DNA from: Termitidicoccus mucosus
Lineage (GTDB): Bacteria > Verrucomicrobiota > Verrucomicrobiia > Opitutales > Opitutaceae
DNA length: 64,000 bases
Direction: 5' to 3'
NCBI RefSeq assembly: GCF_038725785.1
Contig: NZ_CP109796.1
Span: 4,464,001 to 4,528,000 of the forward strand
Shown piece after piece: positions 8,279 through 18,409 of the stretch; the stretch's first letter is position 1; each line of letters opens with the position of its first letter. A program made the translations under genes and the position numbers. The notes beneath the pieces are model-generated. The model did not search any database. It saw nothing but the letters and a program-made list of their open reading frames with translations, and had not been told where the DNA came from.

Positions 8279-11200
8279 ATGAACGGACACCGACTCGTTG
8301 CATCAGCCAGGCGCGCACCCAAATCGCCGCGAGGGCTTGTTTTTGGGCGAACTACAACCGCGGCGGCCTTGCGCGCGTGGCTCCGGATGTCGTGCGCGCT
8401 GGCGCTCGGCGTGCAAAGCATCCCCGGCGATGCGGCGCCTCTCAATATCCAGGACGGCGTGACCCTGGACCTGAATGGGCAGGAGATCACGTTCGATTAC
8501 GTCACCAGCGCGACCGGCTCGGTCTTGTTGTTCAACGGCGGCACGCTTTCCGGCGCGGGATCGCAGACCTGGTCGCTGAACGGCTTGACCGACGCGACCG
8601 TCGGCGCTTCGAGGCTCGACGCCGGCAGCGCGGGTTTATGGATCGGGCATCAGGCATCCGGCGCGCGGATGCTCATCGGCGGCCTCGGCTCGGTTTCGTC
8701 CGCCTCGGGTGTGATCGGCGACCTGGCGGGCGACACGGGCGCCGTGGAGGTGGGCGGCGGCGGCCGTTGGCAAAACACCGGCAGTCTTTTCGTGGGCCGT
8801 TCCGGCACGGGGACGCTGACCATCACCGAGAGCGGCCGCGTGAGCGACCGCAACGGCTACATCGGCTTCGATACAGGCGGCAGCGGCGCGGTCACCGTGG
8901 GCGGCAGCGGTTATTGGCAAAATACCACCAACGTTTTGGTGGGTTTCCAGGGCCATGGGGCATTGACCATCGAGGGCAGCGGCAGTGTGACCGGCGCCGC
9001 CGGCGTCATCGGCGGCACCACCGGCGGGACGGGTGAGGCGACGGTGGCTGGCGGCGGTTACTGGCAAGCCACCGGTGGTTTCACCGTGGGCAATTACGGC
9101 ACGGGCACGCTGACCATCAAGGACAACGGGCGCGTGGACAGCGGCAACGGCAACATCGGCCTGTATGCCGGGGGCGTCGGCGCGGTCACCGTGGGCGGCA
9201 GCGGTTACTGGCGAAACGCCGCCGGCCTCACCGTGGGCAATCTCGGCAGCGGCACCCTGACCATCGAGGACAGCGGGAGCGTGAGCAGCGGCAACAGCAA
9301 CGGCAACATTGGTTACGAGGCCGGGAGCGCCGGCGCGGTGACGGTGGGCGGCGGCGGCCTCTGGCAAGACACCGCCAATCTTTTCGTGGGCCGTTCCGGC
9401 ACGGGCGCCCTGACCGTCGAGGACAACGGGCGCGTGAGCAGCGGCAACAGCTACATCGGTCACGAGGCCGGGAGCGTCGGCGCGGTGACGGTGAGCGGCA
9501 GCGGCCATTGGCAAAACGGCAGCAATTTCCTCGTGGGCAATTCCGGCAGCGGCACCCTGACCATCGAGGACAGCGGGAGCGTGAGCACCAGCGGCGGCGG
9601 CCGCATCGGTGCCGGCAGCGGGGGCGTCGGCGTGGTGACGGTGGGCGGCAGCGGTTACTGGCGAAACGCCGGCAATCTCTTCGTGGGCGATGGCGGCACG
9701 GGCACCCTGGCCATCCGCGAGAGCGGCAGCGTGACGGTGGGCGGCGCGTATGCCCAGAACGCCGCCTCCACGCTGGCCATTGCCCTGAGCGGCACGCGCG
9801 GGGCGTTCATCACCGCCGCCAGCGGCGCGCTGGCCGGCACGCTGGCGGTGAGCGGCTTCAGCGGCACGGTGGCGGCGAAGGCCGGCGAACTGGCCGGCTC
9901 GGTTTACACGATCATTCATGCCCCCGGCGGCATCACGGGTGATTTTGCCTCGGTCGATCTCGGCGGGGCCGCCGCCAGCCCGGTGGATTATGTCACGCTG
10001 GCTTACGGCAAGGCGAACGGCGGCTTGGATTACAATGTCGGCTATGCCTTGAGCTGGTTTTCCGGCGGCACCTATGCGCACGGCGCCTTCACGCTCGGCG
10101 CGGGCGAGAGCTTCGAGGTGGACGTCGCCCTCGGCGACACGGCCGCCAACGCCGCCAAGGGCTGGGACGGGCGCTCGCTGACGAAGCTCGGCGCGGGCAC
10201 GCTCGTGCTGAGCGCGTCCAACGGCTACAGCGGCACGACCTCCGTGCTCGGCGGCACGCTCGCGCTGACCGGCTCGGGCCGCGTGAGCGATTCGGCGGGC
10301 GTCATCGACGGCGGCGCGGTCGCCACCATCACCGGCACGTCCGCCGAATGGCGCAGCAGGGCCTTCGCCGTCGGCCAGACCGGGACCGGCGCGCTCCTCC
10401 TCGGCGACCGCGCCACGCTCGTCACCACCGGCACCGTTTACCCGGGCGACGCGGTGAACAAATTCCGCACCCACATCGGCCAGGAGGCCGGTTCCGAAGG
10501 CGTGGTGACCTTGACCGGCTCCTCGACGTGGGTGAATACCGCCTTCAGCGGCAGCATTGATTCGCGTCTCACCGTCGGCACCAAGGGCAAAGGCACGCTC
10601 AACGTGCTCGACGGCTCGACCGTGACCACCGACCGCCTCATCCTCGCCTCGGCGGACGGCAGCGAGGGCGCGGTGCTCATTTCCGGCACCGGCTCGAAAA
10701 TCAGCGCGTTGGTGGGCGATTCGACCAAGTCCACCGTGTCCGTGGGCTTTTCCGGCAGCGCGCGGCTGGTCGTCGAGAACGGCGGCGAGCTGAACACAAA
10801 CTCGACCGGCGTCGGCGGTTTTATCCTCAACGAGGCGCCGTTTCTCGGGGTGAACCGCGGCCACGGCGAAGTGCTGGTCACCGGCACCGGCTCCGTCTGG
10901 AACCTGGTGGGCAACCAGCTCCTCATCGGCGACGGCGCCGACGGCGTGGTGACGATCGCCGACGGCGGACGCTTCAGCGGCAGTGATGCGAATGTGGTGG
11001 TTATCGGCATGGCGGGCTGGTTTGGCCCTGGCCTCCAGACCGGCGGCTCGTCCACCAGCGGCACAGGCGCGCTGCACGTGACCGGCGCCGGCTCGGAGTT
11101 TGCCCTGCGGGGCGACATCCATGTGGGCAGGGGCGGGGCGTATGAAACGTCGGCGTCTGGCCCGCCGCCCGCCGGCGTCACCGGGCATGGCACGCTCACC

Positions 11201-14200
11201 GTGGCGGATGGCGGCTCGGTGCGAAACGGCGGCGGGCTGTATGTCGCTCTCGACCAGTATTCCACCGGCACGGTGGCCGTGACGGACGGCTCCCTGGCCA
11301 CCGGCGCCGGCGTCATCGGTTATGGCGCCGGCGGGCGCGGAGCGGTGAGTGTCAGCGGCAGCGGCTTCTGGCAAAACACCGGCGATCTCACCGTGGGCCT
11401 TTACGGCACGGGCACGCTGGCCATCGAGGGCGGCGGGAGCGTGGCCAACGTCAACGGCTTCATCGGCGACTACGGCACGAGTGCGGGCGTGGTGACCGTG
11501 GGAGGCAGCGGCCTCTGGCAAAACACCGGCGATCTCACCGTGGGCAATTCCGGCACGGGCACGCTGGCCATCGGGGGCGGCGGAAGCGTGACCAACAACA
11601 ACAACGGCTTCATCGGTTACGATGTCGGGGGCGTCGGCGCGGTGACGGTGAGCGGCAGCGGCCTCTGGCAAAATACCGGCGATCTCGCCGTGGGCTACTT
11701 CGGCACGGGCACGCTGGCCATCGAGGGAGGCGGAAGCGTGGCCAACAACAACGGCTACATCGGTTACGATGCCGGGGCCGTCGGCGCGGTGACGGTGGGC
11801 GGCAGCGGCTACTGGCAAAATACCGGCAGTCTCACCGTGGGCCGTTCCGGCACGGGCACGCTGGCCATCCGCCAGAGCGGCAGCGTGAGCAGTAGCCGCG
11901 GCTACATCGGTTACACTGCCGGAGCCGTCGGCGCGGTGGCGGTGGGCGGCAGCGGCTATTGGGAAAACACCGGTCTCACCGTGGGCTATTACGGCACGGG
12001 CACGCTGACCATCCGCGAGAGCGGGAGCGTGAGCAGCGGCTACGGCGAGATCGGTTACGGTTACGGGGCCGCCGGCGTGGTGAGTGTCAGCGGCAGCGGC
12101 TACTGGCGAAACACCTCCGGCATCACCGTGGGCAAGGGCATGCTGACCATCGAGGACAGCGGGAGCGTGAGAAGCAGCGGCGGCTGGATCGGTTACAACG
12201 GGCTCGGAGCGGTGACGGTGAGCGGCAGCGGCTACTGGCAAAACTCCAATGACCTCTCCGTGGGCACTTCCGGCACGGGCACCCTGACCATTGAGGGCAG
12301 CGGGAGTGTGAGAAGCAGCGGCAACAACTATATCGGTTACGGTGCCGGCGGGCACGGCGCGGTTACGGTCGGCGGCAACGGCCTCTGGCAAAACAGCGGT
12401 CGTCTCCTCGTGGGCTACAATGGCACGGGCACGATGACCATCGCGGACAGCGGGAGTGTGAGCAATCTCGTCGACAGCTACATCGGTTACCAAGCCGGGA
12501 GCGTCGGCGTGGTGACGGTGAGTGGCAGCGGCTACTGGCAAAACACCGACAGTCTCACCGTGGGCCGTTCCGGCACGGGCACCCTGGCCATCCGCGACAG
12601 CGGCAGCGTGGCGGTGGGCGGCACGTATGCCCAGAACGCCGTCTCCACGCTGGCCGTTGCCCTGAGCGGCACGCGCGGGGCGTTCGTCACCGCCGCCGGC
12701 GGCACGCTGTCCGGCACGCTGAGCCTGACCGGCCTCGCCGGCGGCACGGCCGCGGCGAAAGCCAGCGAAGTGGCCGGCGACTCGCGCGTCATCATCCACA
12801 CCACATCGGGCCTCGCGGGCGACTTCGCCACGGTCACGGGCCTGCCGGGCTCCGGCGTGGATTACCTGACCGGCCACGCCGGGGTGGCGGGCACGGACTA
12901 CGTGGTCGATTACGGCCTGAGCTGGTTCGCCGGCGGCACCTATGCGCACGGCGTCTTCACGCTCGGCAGCGGCAGCAGCTTCGAGGTGGACGTCGCCCTC
13001 AGTGACACGGCCGCCAACGCCGCCAAGGGCTGGGACGGCAAGTCGCTGGCCAAGCTCGGCGACGGCACGCTCATCCTCAGCGCGGCCAGCACCCACAGCG
13101 GCACGACGCTGGTCGGCGGCGGCACGCTGGCGCTGGCCGACCTGCAAGGCGCGGGCGCGGGCGATGTCTTGAACCACGCCGTGCTGGACCTCGCGGCGTC
13201 CGGCACGTTTGCGAACACCCTCGGCGGCACCGGCACGACCGTCCTCAGCGGCACGGGCGTGACCGTGGGCGGGAGCAATGCGCTGTTCGCCGGCGTCTGG
13301 GACGTGCGCGGCAGCGGCACGATGACCGCACGGGAAAACCTCGGCGCGGGCGGCACCGCCGCCGTCAACCTCGGCGGCGACCTGTCGCTGGCCCTGGGCG
13401 CGGGCGACTACACCTTCGACCACGCCCTTGCCGGGACCGGCACGTTGGCGGTGTCCAACAGCGGCGCGTTTGCCTTCGGCGCGGCCACGGGCACGCACTT
13501 CGCCGGCAGCGTGATCGTGCGGGGCAACACCTTTGCCTTGGGCGGGGCGGGCGTCCCGGCCCTGTCGAACGCGACGCTGGTCATCGGCGAGGGCAACGCC
13601 ACGACCGTGGCCGCGGGCACGCAGCGGATCGGCAACCTGACGCTGGAAAGCGGCACCCTCCGCTTCACCCTGGACGACAGCGGCACGGCGGTCGCGGGCC
13701 TGATCGACACCGGCGCGCTGCATGTCGGGGACACCGTGATCGTGGTGGACACGACCGCGTTTGGCGGAAACCTCCTGTCCCTGCTCCAGCAGGACGACGG
13801 GCGGGACATCCAGTTGGTGAAGAGCACCAGTCGCACCGGCGCCGCCGCCATCACCGGCGCGCAACTCGTGGACCAGGACGGCCAGCAGCTCGGCGACGCC
13901 ACCCAGCGCGACATCGTGCAAAACAGCGCGACGACGGCGCTCGGCACCTACGACTTCGCGGCCACGGCCTCGGGCAGCGGCCTCTATCTGGGCTACGAGC
14001 TGACGCACCTGCACCTGCTGGACAACCAGACCACCCTGCTGGACCACGACGTCAGCGACCTGCTCAAGCCCGGCGCGGCCGAGCTGCATGCCGTGATCAG
14101 CGGCAGCGGCCATCTGGCCGTCAATGCCGACGGCAGCGCGGGCGTGATCACGCTCACCGGCAGCAACAGCTACACCGGCGCGACGCTCGTCACCGGCGGC

Positions 14201-17200
14201 ACCCTGAAACTGGGGACCGGCGGCGCGCTGGGCCGGACCAGCCTGCTCGACCTCGCGGCCGGCGCGGCCGCCGACCTCAACGGCCAGGCCCAGGCCATCG
14301 GCGCGTTCAGCGGCTCGGCCGGCTCGGCGCTGCTGGTCAACGGGGGCTCGCTGGGCGTGGACGGCGCGCTCGCGCACTCGGGCACGATCGACCTCGGGGC
14401 GGGCGCGCTCACCGCGGGGACGTTCGACGGGCGGAACGGCTCGACCCTCGACTTCGCCGGTGGTGTGGCGACGCTGGCCGGAGGCGGCACGAGCGCGGGC
14501 GCGTTGACCGGCGGCGGGACGCTGGCGCTGGCCGGCGGCAACCTGCTCGTCACCGTAGGCAACACCGCGCTGACGGCGAGCACGACCATCGCGGGCAGCG
14601 CGACCGCGACCTTGCAACACGTCGCCGGTCTCGGCGTCGGCGGCGCGCTGACCGCCGACGGCCGGCTCATCTTCGCCGCCGCCGCCGGCACGAACCAGAA
14701 CGCCATCGGCGGCGCGGGCGTGGTGAGCGCGACCAGCGCCGCGAACGTCATCCTCGGCGGCAACAACGCGAACTTCAGCGGCACGTGGGCCATCGCGGCG
14801 GACAGTGCGTTCAAGGCCGCCGGCGCCGCCAGCCTGGGCACGGGCAAGGTGGCCGACAGCGGCACGCTTGTCCTCGGGGGAACCACGAATTACGAATTAC
14901 AAATTACGAATGAGATCAGCGGCGCCGGCGCGCTCGTGAAGGAGGACGCGAACGCCGTGACGATCAGCCACGGCAACACCCATAGCGGGGGCTCGCGGAT
15001 TGAAAGCGGCACGCTCGCGCTGGGCCACCTCGCGGCCCTCGGCAGCGGTACCGTGACGAATACCGCCGCCGCCACGCTCGCGCTGGACGCTTCCGGCACG
15101 TATGCCAACACCACGGCCAACGCCGGGCTGCTCGAAGTGAACGCCGCCGGCGTCGCGCTGGCCGGGGACATCGGCGGCAGCGGCACCAACCGCGTCGCGG
15201 CGGGCGCGAGCGCGACGGTGAGCGGCGTCAACACCGCCTTCACGGGCCGGTGGGACATCGTTGGCGAGATGCTGGTGGGCGGGCAGGACCACTTGGGCGG
15301 CGCGGCGACGGCGGTGAGCGGCACGCTGCGCATCGAGAGCGGCACCCTGTCCGCGTGGGCCTACGCGAACGCGCTCAGCGGCGGCGGCGTGGTGGCGGCC
15401 GGCCTTTCCGGCGGCGCCCTGAGCTTCGCCGCCGCGACCGGCACGGCCTTCACCGGCACGGTGCGGCTGGCGGACACCCGGCTCGACTTCGGCGACGACG
15501 CCACCGGCGCGCTCAACGAGCAGGCGCTGAAAAACGCGACCGTGGAAGCCGGCGCGGGCTCGACCGTGCGCCTCGCGCGCAGCGGGACGATTGGCGGGCT
15601 GGCGATGACCGGCGGCACCCTGGCCCTCGCGATGGACGGCCTGGAGCCCGCGCACGCCTTCAAAACTGGCACGCTCGCGGTGATGTCCGGCTCCAGCAAA
15701 GTGGTTTTTGAAAACTTCGCCTCCGGGACCATGACGCCCGGCGCGCCGTCGCTGCCGCCCGCGACGAATTTCCTCGACCAGGACGGTCCCGGCGCCGGGG
15801 CGGTCAGGCTGCTCGCCGCCGACACCGTCGCGCAGGAAGGCCAGATGGCGATCGTGCGCGAGGACGGCAGCGCGATCGGCGCCGGGCAAAAGATCGACTA
15901 CGACGGCGTGGTGATCGCGAGCTACGACTACGCGGCCTTCGCCAGCGCGACGAACGCCGCGACCGGCCAGGGCGCGGGCCTGTATTACGACTACCTGCTC
16001 ACCGAGCTGGACATCCAGCAGGGCAAGACGCTCACGCTCGACGACGCCGGCGCGGCCGACACCGTGCTCGACGCGCGGGTCACCGGTTCGGGCCACCTGC
16101 AAATCAGCGCCACGGGCGCCATCACGCTGGGCAACAGCGCCAACGACTACACTGGCGCGACCCTCGTCGCCGGCGGCACGCTCATTACCGGCGCCAGCGG
16201 CGCGCTCGGCGCCACGTCGTTGCTGTCCCTTTCGTCCCTTGCGTCCCTCGACCTCAACGCCACGGCGCAAACCCTCGGCGCGCTCGACACCGCCGCCGGC
16301 TCGACGCTCGCGCTGGACACGGGCACGCTTGCCATCGTCAATGGCGGCACCGCCGCCGGCGCGCTCACCGGCTCCGGCCTGCTGGAACTGCAAGGCGGCA
16401 CGCTGACCGTCACCGCGGCGAACCCCGGACTGGGCGCCGGCATCGCGATTGCCGCGCCCGCCACCGCGGACCTGAAGCACGCGGGCGCGCTGGGCGGCGG
16501 AACCATCGCGCTGGACGGCACGCTCAAGCTCGACCTCGCGCCCGCCGCGTCGGGCACCTTCGCCAACGCGCTCGCCGGGGCCGGCAGCCTGCTCAAAACG
16601 GGCGGCGGCACTGCCGTCATCGTGACCACCAACACCGGCTTCACGGGCGCGGCCCGCGTCGCGGACGGCCGCCTCGTGCTCGAAAATCTCTCCGCGCTCG
16701 GCGCCGCGCCCGTGAGCGTGGACGCCGGCGCGACCCTCGAATACCGCAACGTGGGCGGCGCGATGGGCAATGTCGTGTCTGGCCCGGGCACGCTGGCGAT
16801 CACGACCAGCGGCTCGTTCGCCATCGCGCACGACAACGCGGTCGCGAACGTCGGGCTGACCGGGGCGGCGGTGTATCTGGGCGCCACCGGCGCGCTTGGC
16901 GGCAGCACCGCGAGCGTGGTCGCCGACGCCCATTCCGCGATCTGGCTGGCCGTTGACAACGCGCGGCTGGGCGCCACGACGCTCAACGGCGCGAAACTCG
17001 GCTTCGTTCACTCCGGCTCGGCTTTCAGGAAGGCGACCCTCGCGGGGCTCGCGGGCGACAATGCCACGCTGGTGTTCAATGCCGACTTCACCGGCGTCTC
17101 CGGCCTGAAGGGCGGCGGCGAGGTGGCCGACCACATTACAATCACCGGCGGGAGTGCCGCGAGCGCGCACACCGTCGAGGTCAACGCACTCGGCGGCCTG

Positions 17201-18409
17201 CCCGGCAACGGCGAAGCCGCGATCCCGCTCATCGCCGACGGCGGCCTGGCGGTTTACCGGCTGGCCGGCGGCAGGCTCGACTTTGGCCTGATGCAGTTCG
17301 AGTTCGCGCGAGGCGGCGAAGCGGACAGCAGCCTGGGCCTGGACCCGGACCAATGGTATTTGTTCAGCACCGGCCTTTCCGATGCGGCGGACGCGATCAT
17401 CAACACCGCGTCGATCCTGGGCAAGGACTGGCACTACGCGCTCGATACGCTGTATCTGCGCCTGGGCGAAGTGAGAGCCGAGTATCTGCCCGCCGCCGGC
17501 CCCGTAGGGCCTGACCTTGTGTCAGGCCGCGAGCACACTGCCGCATCCGCCCGCCCCCTCGCCAATCGCGGCGCGACGCAAGGTCGCGCCCTACAGCATG
17601 CCCCGACTGGCAACGTGTGGGTGAGGGCGCGCGGCTACCACCTCACCGCGGGCAATGAACTTTCCGGCCGCGGCTTTGAGCAATATGCCTACGGGGTGAC
17701 CGCCGGCGGCGACAAAGCCTTCCTCGCGGAGAACAGCGTGAACCTGGTCGGCGGCTTTGTGGACATGGGCCGGATTGATCGCGACTTCGACGGCGCGGAC
17801 AACACCGGCGGGACCGGCAGCGTCTCGGTCGGGCTTTACGGCACCTGGCTGCACGGCAACGGCTGGTATGCGGACCTGGTTTTCAAGGCCGACCGCTACA
17901 AGCACAGCCTCGACGTGCGCACGGCCGGCGGGCGGACGGTGAGCGCGGATTACGACAGCGAGGCCCAGGGCGTGTCGCTGGAGCTTGGCCGCCGCCTGGA
18001 GCGCGGCAACGGCTGGTGGGTGGAGCCGGCGGTGCGGGCGAGCGTGGCCTGGCTGAACGGCGCGAGTTACCGCACGAGCCCGGAGAACGTGGCGCTTGAG
18101 GTGAAGGTGGACGCCTCCCGCGCCGCGCAATACCGCGGGGCGGTGCGTTTCGGCAAACGGCTCCGCGACTCGCGCTGGGCGCCCTACGGCAAGTTCGGGA
18201 TGGTGAAGAGCGACACCGACGGCGGCGCGATCCACGCGCACGACCGCGAGTTCGAGCCCGATTACGACGGCTGGCGTTTCGAGGCGGGCCTGGGCGCGGG
18301 CTACCTCGTCAACGAGCGCAGCCAGGTGTATTTCGATTATGAATACGGAAAGGCCGCGAACTACGAGCGTCCCTGGGCGTTCAACCTCGGCTACCGCCGC
18401 CTCTGGTAA
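8279..18409 (+). CDS. Giant autotransporter with T5SS/PEP-CTERM-type repeats and beta-barrel
   Basis: This 3,376-aa type V secreted protein has an extended signal region (about 1-53, basic start, then a hydrophobic stretch ending in GDAAP). Repeat block 1 (about 155-495) and block 2 (about 1005-1455) carry roughly 48-residue units with the words GTGTLTI, SGSV, GYIGY, GAVTVGGSG and YWQNT, which fit the T5SS/PEP-CTERM-associated repeat. Classical autotransporter strand repeats (KLGxGTLxLS...GGTLAL) occur near 630, 1590, 1955, 2225 and 2617. The barrel is about 3107-3376, with AEYLPA and a palindrome-derived linker before it, and ends in NLGYRRLW. A predicted surface beta-helix of this size suggests adhesion or matrix binding; the ligand is unknown. 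An AT-rich insertion encodes TNYELQITNE near 2205. The start ATG has no strong ribosome binding site. Confidence 0.9.
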   Translation: MNGHRLVASARRAPKSPRGLVFGRTTTAAALRAWLRMSCALALGVQSIPGDAAPLNIQDGVTLDLNGQEITFDYVTSATGSVLLFNGGTLSGAGSQTWSLNGLTDATVGASRLDAGSAGLWIGHQASGARMLIGGLGSVSSASGVIGDLAGDTGAVEVGGGGRWQNTGSLFVGRSGTGTLTITESGRVSDRNGYIGFDTGGSGAVTVGGSGYWQNTTNVLVGFQGHGALTIEGSGSVTGAAGVIGGTTGGTGEATVAGGGYWQATGGFTVGNYGTGTLTIKDNGRVDSGNGNIGLYAGGVGAVTVGGSGYWRNAAGLTVGNLGSGTLTIEDSGSVSSGNSNGNIGYEAGSAGAVTVGGGGLWQDTANLFVGRSGTGALTVEDNGRVSSGNSYIGHEAGSVGAVTVSGSGHWQNGSNFLVGNSGSGTLTIEDSGSVSTSGGGRIGAGSGGVGVVTVGGSGYWRNAGNLFVGDGGTGTLAIRESGSVTVGGAYAQNAASTLAIALSGTRGAFITAASGALAGTLAVSGFSGTVAAKAGELAGSVYTIIHAPGGITGDFASVDLGGAAASPVDYVTLAYGKANGGLDYNVGYALSWFSGGTYAHGAFTLGAGESFEVDVALGDTAANAAKGWDGRSLTKLGAGTLVLSASNGYSGTTSVLGGTLALTGSGRVSDSAGVIDGGAVATITGTSAEWRSRAFAVGQTGTGALLLGDRATLVTTGTVYPGDAVNKFRTHIGQEAGSEGVVTLTGSSTWVNTAFSGSIDSRLTVGTKGKGTLNVLDGSTVTTDRLILASADGSEGAVLISGTGSKISALVGDSTKSTVSVGFSGSARLVVENGGELNTNSTGVGGFILNEAPFLGVNRGHGEVLVTGTGSVWNLVGNQLLIGDGADGVVTIADGGRFSGSDANVVVIGMAGWFGPGLQTGGSSTSGTGALHVTGAGSEFALRGDIHVGRGGAYETSASGPPPAGVTGHGTLTVADGGSVRNGGGLYVALDQYSTGTVAVTDGSLATGAGVIGYGAGGRGAVSVSGSGFWQNTGDLTVGLYGTGTLAIEGGGSVANVNGFIGDYGTSAGVVTVGGSGLWQNTGDLTVGNSGTGTLAIGGGGSVTNNNNGFIGYDVGGVGAVTVSGSGLWQNTGDLAVGYFGTGTLAIEGGGSVANNNGYIGYDAGAVGAVTVGGSGYWQNTGSLTVGRSGTGTLAIRQSGSVSSSRGYIGYTAGAVGAVAVGGSGYWENTGLTVGYYGTGTLTIRESGSVSSGYGEIGYGYGAAGVVSVSGSGYWRNTSGITVGKGMLTIEDSGSVRSSGGWIGYNGLGAVTVSGSGYWQNSNDLSVGTSGTGTLTIEGSGSVRSSGNNYIGYGAGGHGAVTVGGNGLWQNSGRLLVGYNGTGTMTIADSGSVSNLVDSYIGYQAGSVGVVTVSGSGYWQNTDSLTVGRSGTGTLAIRDSGSVAVGGTYAQNAVSTLAVALSGTRGAFVTAAGGTLSGTLSLTGLAGGTAAAKASEVAGDSRVIIHTTSGLAGDFATVTGLPGSGVDYLTGHAGVAGTDYVVDYGLSWFAGGTYAHGVFTLGSGSSFEVDVALSDTAANAAKGWDGKSLAKLGDGTLILSAASTHSGTTLVGGGTLALADLQGAGAGDVLNHAVLDLAASGTFANTLGGTGTTVLSGTGVTVGGSNALFAGVWDVRGSGTMTARENLGAGGTAAVNLGGDLSLALGAGDYTFDHALAGTGTLAVSNSGAFAFGAATGTHFAGSVIVRGNTFALGGAGVPALSNATLVIGEGNATTVAAGTQRIGNLTLESGTLRFTLDDSGTAVAGLIDTGALHVGDTVIVVDTTAFGGNLLSLLQQDDGRDIQLVKSTSRTGAAAITGAQLVDQDGQQLGDATQRDIVQNSATTALGTYDFAATASGSGLYLGYELTHLHLLDNQTTLLDHDVSDLLKPGAAELHAVISGSGHLAVNADGSAGVITLTGSNSYTGATLVTGGTLKLGTGGALGRTSLLDLAAGAAADLNGQAQAIGAFSGSAGSALLVNGGSLGVDGALAHSGTIDLGAGALTAGTFDGRNGSTLDFAGGVATLAGGGTSAGALTGGGTLALAGGNLLVTVGNTALTASTTIAGSATATLQHVAGLGVGGALTADGRLIFAAAAGTNQNAIGGAGVVSATSAANVILGGNNANFSGTWAIAADSAFKAAGAASLGTGKVADSGTLVLGGTTNYELQITNEISGAGALVKEDANAVTISHGNTHSGGSRIESGTLALGHLAALGSGTVTNTAAATLALDASGTYANTTANAGLLEVNAAGVALAGDIGGSGTNRVAAGASATVSGVNTAFTGRWDIVGEMLVGGQDHLGGAATAVSGTLRIESGTLSAWAYANALSGGGVVAAGLSGGALSFAAATGTAFTGTVRLADTRLDFGDDATGALNEQALKNATVEAGAGSTVRLARSGTIGGLAMTGGTLALAMDGLEPAHAFKTGTLAVMSGSSKVVFENFASGTMTPGAPSLPPATNFLDQDGPGAGAVRLLAADTVAQEGQMAIVREDGSAIGAGQKIDYDGVVIASYDYAAFASATNAATGQGAGLYYDYLLTELDIQQGKTLTLDDAGAADTVLDARVTGSGHLQISATGAITLGNSANDYTGATLVAGGTLITGASGALGATSLLSLSSLASLDLNATAQTLGALDTAAGSTLALDTGTLAIVNGGTAAGALTGSGLLELQGGTLTVTAANPGLGAGIAIAAPATADLKHAGALGGGTIALDGTLKLDLAPAASGTFANALAGAGSLLKTGGGTAVIVTTNTGFTGAARVADGRLVLENLSALGAAPVSVDAGATLEYRNVGGAMGNVVSGPGTLAITTSGSFAIAHDNAVANVGLTGAAVYLGATGALGGSTASVVADAHSAIWLAVDNARLGATTLNGAKLGFVHSGSAFRKATLAGLAGDNATLVFNADFTGVSGLKGGGEVADHITITGGSAASAHTVEVNALGGLPGNGEAAIPLIADGGLAVYRLAGGRLDFGLMQFEFARGGEADSSLGLDPDQWYLFSTGLSDAADAIINTASILGKDWHYALDTLYLRLGEVRAEYLPAAGPVGPDLVSGREHTAASARPLANRGATQGRALQHAPTGNVWVRARGYHLTAGNELSGRGFEQYAYGVTAGGDKAFLAENSVNLVGGFVDMGRIDRDFDGADNTGGTGSVSVGLYGTWLHGNGWYADLVFKADRYKHSLDVRTAGGRTVSADYDSEAQGVSLELGRRLERGNGWWVEPAVRASVAWLNGASYRTSPENVALEVKVDASRAAQYRGAVRFGKRLRDSRWAPYGKFGMVKSDTDGGAIHAHDREFEPDYDGWRFEAGLGAGYLVNERSQVYFDYEYGKAANYERPWAFNLGYRRLW
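8740..9760 (+). repeat. Coding tandem repeats, block 1 (about 144-bp unit)
   Basis: About seven units of roughly 144 bp, marked by recurring GGCACGGGCACGCTGACCATC and GTGGGCGGCAGCGGTTA words. They encode the 48-residue passenger repeat. Units differ by a few codons and by occasional codon insertions (for example SGNSNGNIG), which points to duplication followed by divergence or gene conversion. Confidence 0.85.
11290..12660 (+). repeat. Coding tandem repeats, block 2 (about 144-bp unit)
   Basis: Nine or more units of the same 48-residue repeat as block 1. Both blocks end with the same cap region: GTYAQNAxSTLAxALSGTRGAF follows 9740 and 12625. A whole-block duplication therefore seems likely. 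One unit near 12130 is shortened, lacking the usual GYYGTGT segment. Confidence 0.85.
17504..17594. repeat. Palindromic element embedded in frame in the autotransporter
   Basis: The 28-bp arm at 17504-17531 (GTAGGGCCTGACCTTGTGTC...) and the arm at 17567-17594 (...GACGCAAGGTCGCGCCCTAC) are imperfect reverse complements around a 35-bp loop. The element is translated as GPDLVSGREHTAASARPLAN and following residues, between passenger and barrel. The barrel paralogue at 1261 has a much shorter segment at this place. Confidence 0.75.

Noticed and set aside
8740-12660. Regularly spaced repeats resembling a CRISPR array
   Set aside because: The unit is about 144 bp, stays in one reading frame and encodes passenger repeats; no unique spacers and no cas genes.
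8636-14620. Very long minus-strand open frame (about 1,990 codons) opposite the giant autotransporter
   Set aside because: High-GC repetitive coding DNA gives long antisense frames. Its translation is low-complexity Arg/Ala/Gly sequence without any domain, and the plus-strand frame is a clear autotransporter.
17504-17594. tRNA or tmRNA-like structure suggested by the GTAGGGC stem
   Set aside because: No cloverleaf, T-loop (GTTCRA) or CCA end; it is a simple hairpin within a coding frame.
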